From Litoditis marina (lineage: Eukaryota > Nematoda > Chromadorea > Rhabditida > Rhabditidae): a stretch of 64,000 nucleotides of DNA. The position numbers were made by a program, and so were the translations under genes. Under the pieces are notes generated by a model. It made no database searches and was not told where the DNA came from. It was given only the letters and a program-made list of their open reading frames with translations. Of this stretch, positions 36,240 to 47,597 are shown in pieces. Location of the stretch: contig OZ038440.1 in the NCBI GenBank assembly GCA_964036275.1, forward strand, positions 5,679,690 to 5,743,689, written 5' to 3'. Position 1 is the stretch's first letter, and each line of letters opens with the position of its first letter.

Positions 36240-37003
36240 CAAGACACTGAACAGTACAACAATTACCCAAATCAATACATAAATAGATAAATTATATAAC
36301 TATGCAATAGGTACATTAATCACCAAAATGATGGATAATAGAAAAATTTACATATAATAAGTTGAACTCTGTTAAATGTGAGTGGCATGTTAATAGCCTA
36401 ACATTAATATGAATGATTAATTTGAGAAATAGGAATAGGAACAATTTTAAGGATGTCGTTTGCATCATATTTGCAGGTGCGCAGCGAAAAATACCCATCA
36501 CCCTGTAAGCATGAAGTCGGCATGGTGCCGCGACCTTTCCAATTAAAATTCAGCGCCTGTCGGCTATGAGTAAAAAATTTGCGCAAGTGACCGTTGCGCA
36601 TCTTTTTTTCGCGGAACTGACGGGAGCGCAAGTGACATTTGCGGAAACTATTTTCGTGCAAAAAACTTCGCGCAATAATTTCATTCGCGCAAGTGGCATC
36701 CCATCGACCTGAGGATGATGACAGGTAGTGCAATCCGTGTAAACTGACGTACTTCATTTCTCCCCCAGAACTTCATTCGACAGTAATGCGCGCTCTTGGA
36801 ATGGTTCGTCTTCTTCTTCCTCTGTTGGAAACTCTCTCGTCCATATTGAACCTCTCATTCTCACTCTCAGGTCTTTCGCAGGCGGTTCTACTCCAGAAAA
36901 AAAGTATTTCGTCTTACTTTTTCGAGAACTACGGGCAAACTCTCATGTATAAGTGTGATGAATCTATTCGTTTATCCGTCCCGTAATTCATTCCTTGGTT
37001 CAG
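36240..37003. other. Divergent intergenic region between the transposase and phosphatase genes
   Basis: The shared upstream region of two divergent genes. It contains the right copy of the TTGCGC repeat at 36560-36720. A candidate first exon for the phosphatase gene is ATG at 36786 (MRALGM, then donor GTTCGT), which joins the signal-peptide exon at 37004 in phase, but the donor is weak. Confidence 0.4.
36560..36720 (-). repeat. TTGCGC repeat, right copy of the inverted pair
   Basis: Read on the minus strand from about 36715: CGATGGGATGCCACTTGCGC, then AATTATTGCGCGAAGTTTT, CACTTGCGCTCCCGTCA and CGCGAAAAAAAGATGCGCAA. This matches 24907-25020 in the opposite orientation with a few mismatches. 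It lies 320 bp upstream of the transposase start codon. Confidence 0.65.
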
Positions 37004-40000
37004 ATTTCGCCGGTAATTGTCTGCTTGCTTTTTCCCTCTATCTCCATGGCTGGGAACGAATGTTTCGAAGGCGATGACTACATCGTGAAAAGTTCGGACG
37101 ATCTTTCTACCGTTAACATCGTAAACGAAGTGGACTCATCGACACTGATCCGCAAGGTGAATTTGGTCCGCTGTACGCCTTCTATTTCCTTTCTTTCTCG
37201 GTTACTGTGGTGTTAAAAACCCCTATTGTCTGCTAACAGTACGTATGAACTTTGAAAACATGTTGCGGACTTCATATTGTTTGTTTTCACAGCCCGTTGA
37301 TACCAAGTTGTGTGGATTTTCGATGGACTCGTCCGAATTTCTATGCGACGGAGAGGTAGTTGTGAAGTTCGCGGCCTTTTCCGTTTCGGAGAGGGTGAGT
37401 TTCGAGGAAAAGGGAGGAGGAGGCGGCTTCAGCCGCCGGCGACTACTTTCTTTCTATATTCAGTGAATCTTGCGCGTAGCGCAAAACACTGCGCAGATTA
37501 GTTTTTGAATACAACATTTCCAAAAAAACCTGTTTATGCCATGTTCTTAAAAACTTCCATTAGTCAAAAACTTCCAATAGTCAAAAACTTCCAATAGTTG
37601 TCTGTGTTGCTCTCTACGATTCAATAGTCTTCCAGATTCCATATATATATTTAAGATTTCATTTATTCAATTATATTGTTTATTTCAGAATGGAAGTCGT
37701 TGTTCTATGTATTATGATCAGATCATTTGTGTTTGCGACTATTTTGCCTGCAACACTGTCAAAGGAGTTTTCTATGTGAGTACACTCGATTCACTGCCTT
37801 TTTCTAAACAAGGGTTCTTAACTTCTGATGATCTTTTTCTTTAGCTAACAGCATACAGTAAGTATCCAGTACTAAGTGTAGTATTTTGTACAATATTGTG
37901 CGTAATACAAAGTGATTTTGAAGACAATGAAGATAATTATTCCTTCAGGAAACAATTGTGAAAACTCTTGGAACTCACACAGACACCTCTATTCAACATC
38001 CACAGAATGAAGTGCCATAGTGAGAATATGTTTATTACTTTTGTTTGACTGTCCCTCCGATACTGATGTTTTATCCGATATTTTATCCGATATCCGCTCT
38101 TTTGCTCTTTTCATTTTTATCTTTTCCTCTATCTATATTTGTTTCTCTTTTCAAACGTTTGCTTATAGGATGATGCTATCATAACAGTTGACTTGGAGAA
38201 TGCTATCATAACAGTTGAAGAGTTCAGTTGATGAGTTATAGTCGTCGCCAACGGGAAGGCGGAAGTGTACTGTATATCTACTTTTCCGCTGTGTACGCAC
38301 ACATGTGTTCAATTCCAAAGCTTTGCTCATGTGGCTCTCATAGCGCAGTCGTGCGTCCTGCTACGAAACTTTTGCTCGCAGTTTATTCCGGCAGGGGACA
38401 GAAATATATAAATTTGGCACTCACTATATATCATCCGACCTAGTTGTCACTTTAAGGGTTGCCTGTAGTGTGTCATTTATTGGACTCAACGGACTTTTTA
38501 TACTTTTCTTCATTTCAGCGGCCTTAGCGAGCGAGACATGTCTCTGACCAGATGCGCCATGAAGATCGTGGAAAAGGCCTATGGAGGCAAGTTTAAATAT
38601 CATTCTACCATTGGAAAGATTTTCACACTTGCCGCTTTCCAGCTTTCCCCGTAGTTGTTAACCACTCTTTTCTATTCCGCAACTAGAGGAGACATGTAGA
38701 TTTGACATTGATGCCATCCCCACAATACCAACTATGATGTGGTATTACAACCTCTGTGACAATACTCACCATCCTCCACTCTGTCAAAATCATGCGATAT
38801 GTGGACGTTGACCAGTTAACTAACAAAATCAAGACTCGTTAACCATCTCTTACTATTGTCTCTCACTTCTACACTTACTCTTACTTCTTACTTGACTCTG
38901 TTTCTATTTTCAGAATCTGTTCGAGATCCCATCTCACCGCCGTACGACGTGGCTGGCTACAAAGCCAAATACCCCAAGTGAGTTTGGCTATCAAATTCGG
39001 CTCAGTCTGAATGATAATCAACTCTTATCAAATTTTGCACTAATCTAGTGTGCTGTTCAGATTAAATCCAATCAGTTAACTTCACAATAGCCGTGTAGTC
39101 ATGAATTTATTCGTTTATCCATAACTCATTCCTTGGTTTACATTTCACTCTTTTTCCATGATTTTTTTGTTTTAGATCACTAATATCATGTTTTATTTTG
39201 GTTTTCGCACGTTATTTCATGAAACAAAGAATAATATTTACAGCCTATTCCCGGAGAAAACCGAGGTAGCCGAGAAGAAAAACGTTGGTCAGCAGCACTT
39301 CCCGGCCCCGACTACTACTACGACCACCACCACTACTACTACTACCACCACCCAGCCACCAGCAGCTGTCGCCAACCAGCAGGGACCTCCATCTCCCGCG
39401 GCCACCCCCGCCCGCGCAATGTCTTCTGCTCTGATGTGGGGATTGGTTGTTGGGCTCGGACTGGCATTGGCGGTTGTAGGAGGGTTGGTTGGGTTCTTTT
39501 GCTGGCGGTGGAGAAAGGAGAGACTAAGAGAAAAGAGAGAGAAGCAGGTTTGTATATTCTCTTATTGTTGAAAGTAGTGTTTGTTGCTCTTCTCTTCTAG
39601 CTTTTTACTGGGTCCGTACCAAATTTGACCGAATTCTCGTCTCTCAAAATTGGTAAGGGATGTTTTGAATTTTGGCTGGTTCATTATGTTCTACTTTCAG
39701 AAACTTCTGAGTTTGTATGGCTTTTAGGAATTGTAGTCTGATTTTCCACCGGGGGCTCGCATGAAAGAGAGGCTTTAATTGTAGGAAAGTTTTTGATGTT
39801 TTCTCACAAAATGTTTCTATTTTCAGCTCAAGGTTCTGTCATATAAGTTGGCTTCGGAACAGGAGAAGGTGTGTTTTCATTCATTCGGGGGTAAATTTGA
39901 TCATTAAAAAGTAGTGATATAACTTCATTAACACAACTTTGAGGATATTGGAATGTCGAGTTCGATTCTGTAGTTGTAGTTCGGAATAAATATGACTGTA

Positions 40001-43000
40001 GTGCTTGTGACTTAAGCAAACGACTGTATATGCAGAATAGGATGGCGTAGCGATATAGTGTAAACATTGCGAAAGACTTTTTCTTTTTCCTAGTTTTACT
40101 TTTCCAGCACTCCTTCGAGAACTTTGTCTACTTCAACGAGGAATGTCTGAAACTGCCTGAGCCCGCCACGTATCCATACAACGAAGACACACATGCGTAG
40201 GTTTCAAGATTCTACGTTTCTAGTTTGAACGTCATGGTTGCCCAACTGAGCACGATCTGAGCTTGCCTTTATTGTATACTTCATTTCCTTCTTTTCTGTA
40301 CTGTTCCTCTCTTCCATTCAATGTTTATATCTAGATGTAGTTTGTTAGCTGTAAATTGTTTGGTTTACTCGACTAATAATGATCAAAAGTTCTCATTCAC
40401 AACAATCACCCTCACTAAAACAATCAAATCTACCCTTTACACACTTTCCGTACCATCTACTTTTTTGAATTAATTATATAATACTTATTCCATACTTTAT
40501 TTTCAACTCAAACTCACTGTCTAATTCACCTATACTAGCAGTAAAGTTAGTCACGTAAAGTTAGCATTCTAATGAAGTATCGTGCAGTTGGTCATTGCAC
40601 GTTTTTGAAGTTCTGCTGTGTTCAACATGTTTCACGTGACTCTGCAACTTGACTATCAGTATATAGTCGTTGCCAACGGAAAAGGGAGAGGGTACTGTAT
40701 ATCTCACTTTGCGCTGTGTGCCCACACATGTCTTCGGTTGCGAAGCTTGCCGTTATGTGCTCTAATAGCGCAATGGTTAGCGGCCTGCTACGAATATTTT
40801 GCTCGCAGGTTCGATTCTGAGGAGAGACCGAAATTTATAAATTTGGCACCCACTATAATTGTTTCAGGCACCCGAAAGTCCGTTGCATTGAGTCTACTCG
40901 AGTGAAATTGGGAGAGGAGGAGGACTCGGAGGGCAGATTCTTCTACCACGCCAATGGCTGGGAACTCTCCGATGGAACCAACCTCATTGCTGCGCAGGTT
41001 GAATAAATCTTTGTGATCCTCACGGGATTAGGGTTGTTAGTTGTTAGCATATGGGGTTAGGAGTACTTCAAACTCACTTAAATGTTGATGCTTCAAACAT
41101 CAACTACTTAAAATAATTCCTGACCGCCACGTGCTACAGTTTAGAGCTAAACGGGTAACCGACTGACTATTTAGTCTAATTAAGTAACTAGTATTTTTTA
41201 TGCATATAATGTGATGTTGGTAAAAGAAAGCAATTAACGTATTGGGGTAAAACTGAAATTTTGTTCATACCTTCGACCTAGCACGTTACCAAAATTTCAC
41301 TTATAAATAACTTATCGGCAGTTTGACTTTTGCGGAAACTAAACTGTTTTCGTAGTTTGTAGTTTAAAAACAGAAATTCCCCGATATATCTTAAATTTGA
41401 CTTCATCATCATTTACTTCCACTAACTACTAATTCCATTAATTCCATTATACTTCACTAACTCCATTAATTCCACTACTATTAATTCCATTATACTTCAG
41501 GCCCCCACCGACAAGACTGTAAAGGACTTTCTCCGAATGCTGATGGTCAAAGAAGTTGATGTGGTTCTCTGTCTGATGGATATACGAGGAAGTACGTTTC
41601 GAATTTATTTCAAAATCCGCTTAAATCTCCAATTTTAATAACTATATAGTCGATAGTCGAACGGATAGTCGGTTGAGGTGTGCCTATATTACATTTACAG
41701 CATAGAAGTTACGTCGTACTCTCGGCTTACTATATGAATCAAACTACATTATGTGATTCCCATTATTAATTTCCATTCATTGTTAATTTTCCACAAGTTC
41801 CAGATCTCTCCCCCAGCTGCAGCTTCATCGCCAAAAAGACTGGCGAAACTCAATTCGCTCAGTTCTCCATCGAAACTCTGTCCATTTTTGAGACCCCGCT
41901 GGACCCATTCAAAAAGGAGAGAAAACTTCGCATCACCTACAAGGAGTGAGTAATACCAGTTGTGTTTTGGTAGTGCTTGTTGGAATGTTGTAGTTTGTAG
42001 TCTGACTTCTGATGTTTGCAATCACATTGTTATTGAATCGTTACTGTGAAAAACTGATCTCACATTATTCTGTCTCAATGTTCTTTTTGTACTCTTCACT
42101 CAATTGAAACGGAAAAGCTTTAGTTTTGTTTTTGTAGGTTGTTATCGTCAGTAAACTCTCAGTAGTAAGTAGTAAGTAACTAGTTTTTGAATTTTCATAC
42201 ACTTTTTTACCTACTGACACTGAGATTCAGACACTGAGAATTTCATACGCTCGATACAAAAGATACAAGTCTTTGTATTTCACCCTGTGTTTTCCAGCTA
42301 GACCCACGACGTTACCTTCATCGAGTACACCAAATGGACGTACCACGGCCTCCCGGACAGCTCCAGAATCAACAGACTCCTCATCGAAATTGATCAGATG
42401 GTATGTTTCCGATTTCTCAATTTCTCTTTCTTTTCGTAGCTTGTAGTTTTTTTTAGTTCATTGTAGTTTGATCAGTTTGAAGCAACTTTCAAACATTCCA
42501 TTACATGTGATGCGAGAATCAACCAATCGATTTCAATAAAGAATCAATTTAACTCTAGCAATCAATAATAATATCAACGTTACTTGAAGTTTGACGTCAG
42601 TTTGTCAAAACCCGTTTGTAGTTACTGTTGTGGTTTAATTTAGATTTCCGCAACTTGCAAACATTTAACTACCCGTGAGGCATGTTGGTTGCAGAAAAGC
42701 AAAACAACTCTCATAATGTTAAATAACTTCTTGCTACCTAAATTATGATTCATTGAATCAAAAGTTATGGAATCATCTGAAACTGCTTTTATTGCGAAAT
42801 ACTACTATAATTGCAGAAGCCGTCTACAATGATGGTCATGTGCAAGACGGGTGTCACCAGGACTGGGACCATCTGTGGTACGGTTACATTCATTCTCTCT
42901 CTAGCAACTTCACAAGTTCAAGATTCTAACACAAAATCACTCACGTCAATCAAATCACGTCTAACAACATGTAGTATCGTGAGTTACTGTTCTTTTGGTT

Positions 43001-44036
43001 TACTGGGTGGGTTTTGGAAGTTCTTCTGGTCAGTTTTAGGTAGAATTATTCGGATTCATGGATGTTCGGAATACTATTTTCACCCTTAACAACCTTTAAC
43101 CTTTAACCTTATTCCAGCTCTGCTCGAGGCCTCGTCTGACCTGCATCAGCTGATTCCAGTAGACTTCGTGAGTTTAGACAATTTCAACTTTTTTAAAGAA
43201 TGTATTTATCAAATTATATTATAACTTTTATGAATTATATTATAATTAATGTATATTTTGAAACTATTACTTGAAAACTCATTTGTTACGACTATTTGAA
43301 AGCAATAACAGGCTGTATGAATTAGCTAGAAGAAGCTGAAAAACTGGCTAGAAAGATTCTAATCGATTCTATTTCACTTTGTACATGTTAATTATTCATT
43401 GTTCATTTTCAGAAAAAGATCTTTGTTCGTCTGTGGGGTTGCCGTTGGCGAATGATCCAACACTCTGTCCAATTCCGCCACATCCACGCTATATTCTCCG
43501 ATCAACTCGTCATGGTCAGATTGTTTATTTGTTGATGCTTATTGTTTTGATAGTATTGCTTGTTAGTTTGCATACTGACCAATTCCTTTCATTCCTTCCG
43601 TTCCTACCGCCCTAAACGCAGTGAATTTTACATATGAGCATACTATTTAGTGCTAAACAAGGAGAGTGAATAAAACTAATGACGTCAATCAAACAATTAA
43701 TCAATTAAATGAAGTTTTCCAACAAACAGAAACAACAAGAAAGTTTTCAAAGTGTGTTCTGAGCTTTTTCGATCTCTCCAATTCGCTGGTAGAAAAGCTT
43801 TCAAGCTCGAAAACTACTAACTAAAACTTTCACATTCGTCTTTGCAGAGACAATACCTCCGTCGTGACGGCATCTACCAGAAGTTCTCCAAGTCGTACAG
43901 CGACTTCAACACTGCGTTGGACCGTCGAGTGAAGCAGCTGAAAATGGATCCGGAATCTTCTGACTTGACCGGTCTGCTCGTTTATCTGAAGGCGCAGGAC
44001 GGCAGGGGCAACAAGAACTATGAAGTCGTCGAGTGA
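37004..44036 (+). CDS. Receptor protein-tyrosine-phosphatase-like protein with degenerate active site
   Basis: Exons: 37004-37156, 37293-37394, 37689-37775, 37949-38019, 38519-38586, 38914-38977, 39244-39547, 39827-39868, 40108-40196, 40868-40997, 41501-41591, 41804-41945, 42302-42400, 42817-42877, 43118-43167, 43848-44036, about 580 codons. The signal peptide (ISPVIVCLLFPSISMAG) opens the first exon found; the start codon exon is uncertain. The Cys ectodomain (~180 residues) matches the receptor at 20-24 kb exon by exon. A Thr stalk (AP, 14 Thr, QPP) and one helix (LVVGLGLALAVVGGLVGFFC, then WRWRKER) follow. The cytoplasmic part is a PTP fold: STRVKL and YHANGWE, DFLRMLM, FIEYTKWTYHGLP (WPD loop with Pro and Asp replaced), VMCKTGVTRTGT (CX5R kept, His replaced by Met), GIYQKF (Q-loop Gln kept). 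Likely a pseudo- or weak phosphatase. The donor after 38586 is GC, supported by the paralogue. The join 41945/42302 leaves an in-frame TAG or a phase break. Confidence 0.82.
38237..38428 (+). mobile_element. tRNA-derived SINE, diverged copy in a phosphatase intron
   Basis: Starts AGTCGTCGCCAACGGGAAGG and ends near AAATTTGGCACTCACTATA. The A-box region (TAGCGCAGTCGTGCG) is recognisable and the B box is decayed (AGTTTATTCCG). Same family as 40662-40857. Confidence 0.75.
40545..40661. repeat. Dispersed repeat with CGTAAAGTTAGCATTCT start
   Basis: About 110 bp, matching 44153-44262 (shared CGTAAAGTTAGCATTCT, ATTGCACGTTTTTGA-like and TTTCACGTGA, ending CAGTATA). At 40662 it runs directly into the SINE, so it may be the SINE head or an older element beside it. 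Confidence 0.6.
40662..40857 (+). mobile_element. tRNA-derived SINE, best copy
   Basis: Starts AGTCGTTGCCAACGGAAAAG and ends AAATTTGGCACCCACTATA. It contains an RNA polymerase III A box (TAGCGCAATGGTTAGCG, 40766-40782) and a perfect-looking B box (GGTTCGATTCT, 40808-40818) about 26 bases apart. The tRNA-like part is in the 3' half and the acceptor stem does not fold, so it is not a working tRNA. It lies in the intron just upstream of exon 40868-40997. Confidence 0.85.
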
Positions 44037-44500
44037 TTCCTTGAAGAATTCGCGGAAAAAACTTTGATCTCGATTCGCACCAAAACTTTGGAATTTTCCG
44101 GAATAAATCTACAACTTTAATCTCATCAACAGTACTTTGAATAAATTGAAAGGTCGCGTAAAGTTAGCATTCTGATAAAAATCGTGCCTTTTGTAATTGC
44201 ACGTTTCTGAGTTCTGCTGTGTTTGTTTCACGTGATTGTACAATTGACTAACAGTATAGCAAAACTTCTACAAACACTTGGACTATTGAGGCTTCTACGT
44301 CTCTCAGTTCGATGGTCTTGAACTCTGAAGAAAAACGAGAAAACAGTGTAACTTATAAACTAGGGCTGTTAGTCGAGTTGAAAGTTCCAAGTTTGTCGAG
44401 TTTTAACAACCCTATCAGACACCGATTTGAGTGTGTTAAGTGAATGGTTTAATGGCTTCCAGCATGTTATTGGATAGAGGACTGGGAACTGGGACTGGGA
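44037..44500. other. 3' flank of the phosphatase gene
   Basis: Contains AATAAA at 44102 and 44148, likely poly(A) signals of the phosphatase gene. A second copy of the CGTAAAGTTAGCATTCT repeat (44153-44262) follows. A 55-bp stretch starting TAGGGCTGTTAG and ending TTAACAACCCTA (44361-44415) resembles the ends of the hAT-type elements. Confidence 0.6.
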
Positions 44501-46856
44501 TGGTGCCAAATTTATTAACCTTTGTCTCTCACCGGAATCAAACCTGCGAACAAAAGATTTGTAGCTGTGCGCTAACTACCGCCCTACGAAATTACATAAT
44601 GGACAAGCTTTCTAACCATACACAGCGGAAATTAAGATATACGATATCCTCCCGCCTTTCTACCGCCCTACGAAATTACATAATGGACAAGCTTTCTAAC
44701 CATACACAGCGGAAATTAAGATATACGATATCCCCCCGCCTTTCTACCGCCCTACGAAATTACATAATGGGCAAGATTTCTAACCGTACACAGCGGAAAT
44801 TAAGATATACGATACCCTCCCGCCTTTCTACCGCCCTACGAAGTTACATATTGGACAAGCTTTCTAACCGTACACAGCGGAAATTAAGATATACGATATC
44901 CTCCCGCCTTTCTACCGCTCTACGAAATTACATAATGGACAAGCTTTCTAACCGTACACAGCGAAAATTAAGATATACGATATCCTCCCGCCTTTCTACC
45001 GCCCTACGAAATTACATAATGGACTAGCTTTCTAACCGTACACAGCGAAAATTAAGATATACAATATCCTCCCGCCTTTCTACCGCCCTACGAAATTACA
45101 TAATGGACAAACTTTCTGACCGTACACAGCGAAAATTAAGATATACTATATCCTCCCGCCTTTCTACCGCCCTGCGAAATTACATAATGGACAAGTTTTC
45201 TAACCGTACACAGCGAAAATTAAGATATACGATATCCTCCCGCCTTTCTACCGCCCTACGAAATTACATAATGGACAAGCTTTCTAACCGTACACAGCGG
45301 AAATTAAGATATACGTTATCCTCCCGCCTTTCTACCGTCCTACGAAATTACATATATGACAAGCTTTCTAACCGTACACAGCGGAAATTGAGATATAAGA
45401 GATCCTCCCGCCTTTCTACCGCCCTACGAAATTACATAATGGACAAGCTTTCTAACCGTACACAGCGGAAATTAAGATATACGATATCCTCCCGCCTTTC
45501 TACCGCTCTACGAAATTACATAATGGACAAGCTTTCTAACCGTACACAGCGAAAATTAAGATATACGATATCCTCCCGCCTTTCTACCGCCCTACGAAAT
45601 TACATAATGGACTAGCTTTCTAACCGTACACAGCGAAAATTAAGATATACAATATCCTCCCGCCTTTCTACCGCCCTACGAAATTACATAATGGACAAAC
45701 TTTCTGACCGTACACAGCGAAAATTAAGATATACTATATCCTCCCGCCTTTCTACCGCCCTGCGAAATTACATAATGGACAAGTTTTCTAACCGTACACA
45801 GCGAAAATTAAGATATACGATATCCTCCCGCCTTTCTACCGCCCTACGAAATTACATAATGGACAAGCTTTCTAACCGTACACAGCGGAAATTAAGATAT
45901 ACGTTATCCTCCCGCCTTTCTACCGTCCTACGAAATTACATATATGACAAGCTTTCTAACCGTACACAGCGGAAATTGAGATATAAGAGATCCTCCCGCC
46001 TTTCTACCGCCCTACGAAATTACATAATGGACAAGCTTTCTGACCGTACACAGCGAAAATTAAGATATACTATATCCTCCCGCCTTTCTACCGCCCTGCG
46101 AAATTACATAATGGACAAGTTTTCTAACCGTACACAGCGAAAATTAAGATATACGATATCCTCCCGCCTTTCTACCGCTCTACGAAATTACATAATGGAC
46201 AAGCTTTCTAACCGTACACAGCGAAAATTAAGATATACGATATCCTCCCGCCTTTCTACCGCCCTACGAAATTACATAATGGACTAGCTTTCTAACCGTA
46301 CACAGCGAAAATTAAGATATACAATATCCTCCCGCCTTTCTACCGCCCTACGAAATTACATAATGGACAAACTTTCTGACCGTACACAGCGAAAATTAAG
46401 ATATACTATATCCTCCCGCCTTTCTACCGCCCTGCGAAATTACATAATGGACAAGTTTTCTAACCGTACACAGCGAAAATTAAGATATACTATATCCTCC
46501 CGCCTTTCTACCGCCCTGCGAAATTACATATTGGACAAGCTTTCTAACCGTACACAGCGAAAATTAAGATATACAATATCCTCCCGCCTTTCTACCGCCC
46601 TACGAAATTACATAATGGACAAGCTTTCTGACCGTACACAGCGAAAATTAAGATATACAATTCCTCCCGCCTTTCTACCGCCCTACGAAATTACATAATG
46701 GACAAGCTTTCTAACCGTACACAGCGAAAATTAAGATATACGATATCCTCCCGCCTTTCTACCGCCCTACTAAATTACATAATGGACAAGCTTTCTAACC
46801 GTACACAGCGGAAATTGAGATATACAGTATCCTCCCGCTTTTCCGTTGGCCACGAC
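44501..46856 (-). mobile_element. SINE in reverse orientation whose middle is expanded into an 84-bp satellite
   Basis: The left edge (TGGTGCCAAATTTATTAACC, then ACCGGAATCAAACCTGCGAA) is the reverse complement of the SINE tail and B box. The right edge (CAGTATCCTCCCGCTTTTCC, then GTTGGCCACGACT) is the reverse complement of the SINE head. Everything between is about 27 copies of an 84-bp unit that is itself SINE sequence from the head to the A-box region. The simplest reading is one SINE insertion with an internal segment amplified in place. Confidence 0.85.
44576..46842. repeat. 84-bp tandem satellite, about 27 copies, with higher-order repeats
   Basis: Unit: CTACCGCCCTACGAAATTAC, ATAATGGACAAGCTTTCTAA, CCGTACACAGCGAAAATTAA, GATATACGATATCCTCCCGC, CTTT. 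Start points run from 44576 to 46759 at 84-base steps, with one unit one base short. Because 84 is a multiple of three, most units stay open and produce false 110-198-residue frames. Blocks repeat at 588 bp (seven units; for example 45103 and 45691) and 672 bp (eight units), so whole blocks were duplicated after the first expansion. Confidence 0.97.
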
Positions 46857-46940
46857 TCTAAAAACCCAGTGGAATAGATCAACATACACCGTAATGACTT
46901 GTTTTGGAAAGGGCGAACATCATAGCTCATACAGTAAACG

Positions 46941-47075
46941 ACAACGGAAAGGCAGGAGGTTACTGTATATCTTAATTTCCGATGTGTACGATTGTAGTGG
47001 TTAGCGCCCAGCTACGAATATTTTGCTCGCCAGTTCGATTTCGGCGAGAGACATAAATTTGACACCCCCTATAGA
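46941..47075 (+). mobile_element. tRNA-derived SINE, shortened copy
   Basis: Head GTAAACGACAACGGAAAGG, then TACTGTATATCTTAATTTCC, A-box region AGTGGTTAGCGCCC, B box CAGTTCGATTTCGG and tail TAAATTTGACACCCCCTATA. It lacks about 45 bp of the body seen at 40662-40857, so it is close to the form that gave rise to the satellite next to it. Confidence 0.8.
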
Positions 47076-47283
47076 TAGTTATCAATTGTTATGGTATTTA
47101 GAAGAACATAGACTGAAAAAGTTTTCTCTTGAAGTCTATCATTTCTCATTGAAAACGTGCCAAAGGCAATTTTCAAGAAAGAAGCCATGGTGAGTCAAAC
47201 GGGTTTTCCGGAAAGTTTCCAGAAAAGTTTCCGAAAACGTAGCGTGCTCTGGCGTTTCCTCGTTTTCATGGACAAAAACTATG

Positions 47284-47290
47284 TATAAAA
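47284..47290 (+). promoter_or_regulatory. TATA box upstream of the MSP-type first exon
   Basis: TATAAAAGGCG, with the first T 45 bases upstream of the ATG at 47329. This position suits a TATA box with a very short leader, as in many small, highly expressed genes. Inferred from sequence and distance only. Confidence 0.6.
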
Positions 47291-47328
47291 GGCGAGCTGG
47301 AGTGTTGTGAAGTCACATCGCAGCAGCA

Positions 47329-47441
47329 ATGGCCCAATCTGTACCTCCCGGAGACATCAACACCCAGCCCGGCACGAAGATCGTCTTCAACGCCCCCTAC
47401 GATGACAAACACACCTACCACATCAAGGTACTTTTTTGATC

Positions 47442-47510
<69 letters not shown>

Positions 47511-47556
47511 GTCTTCCACTCTCTGATTCTATCTCTCTGTCTCTCTCTCTCATCTC

Positions 47557-47597
<41 letters not shown>

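Noticed and set aside
40760..40830. Possible tRNA gene with A and B boxes
   Set aside because: The acceptor and T stems do not pair and the same unit is repeated with decay elsewhere, so it is part of a SINE.
44440..46698. Four long plus-strand open frames (111-198 codons) with TQRKLRY-type repeats
   Set aside because: They are translations of the 84-bp satellite. The unit length is a multiple of three, which keeps frames open; they are SINE-derived and non-coding.
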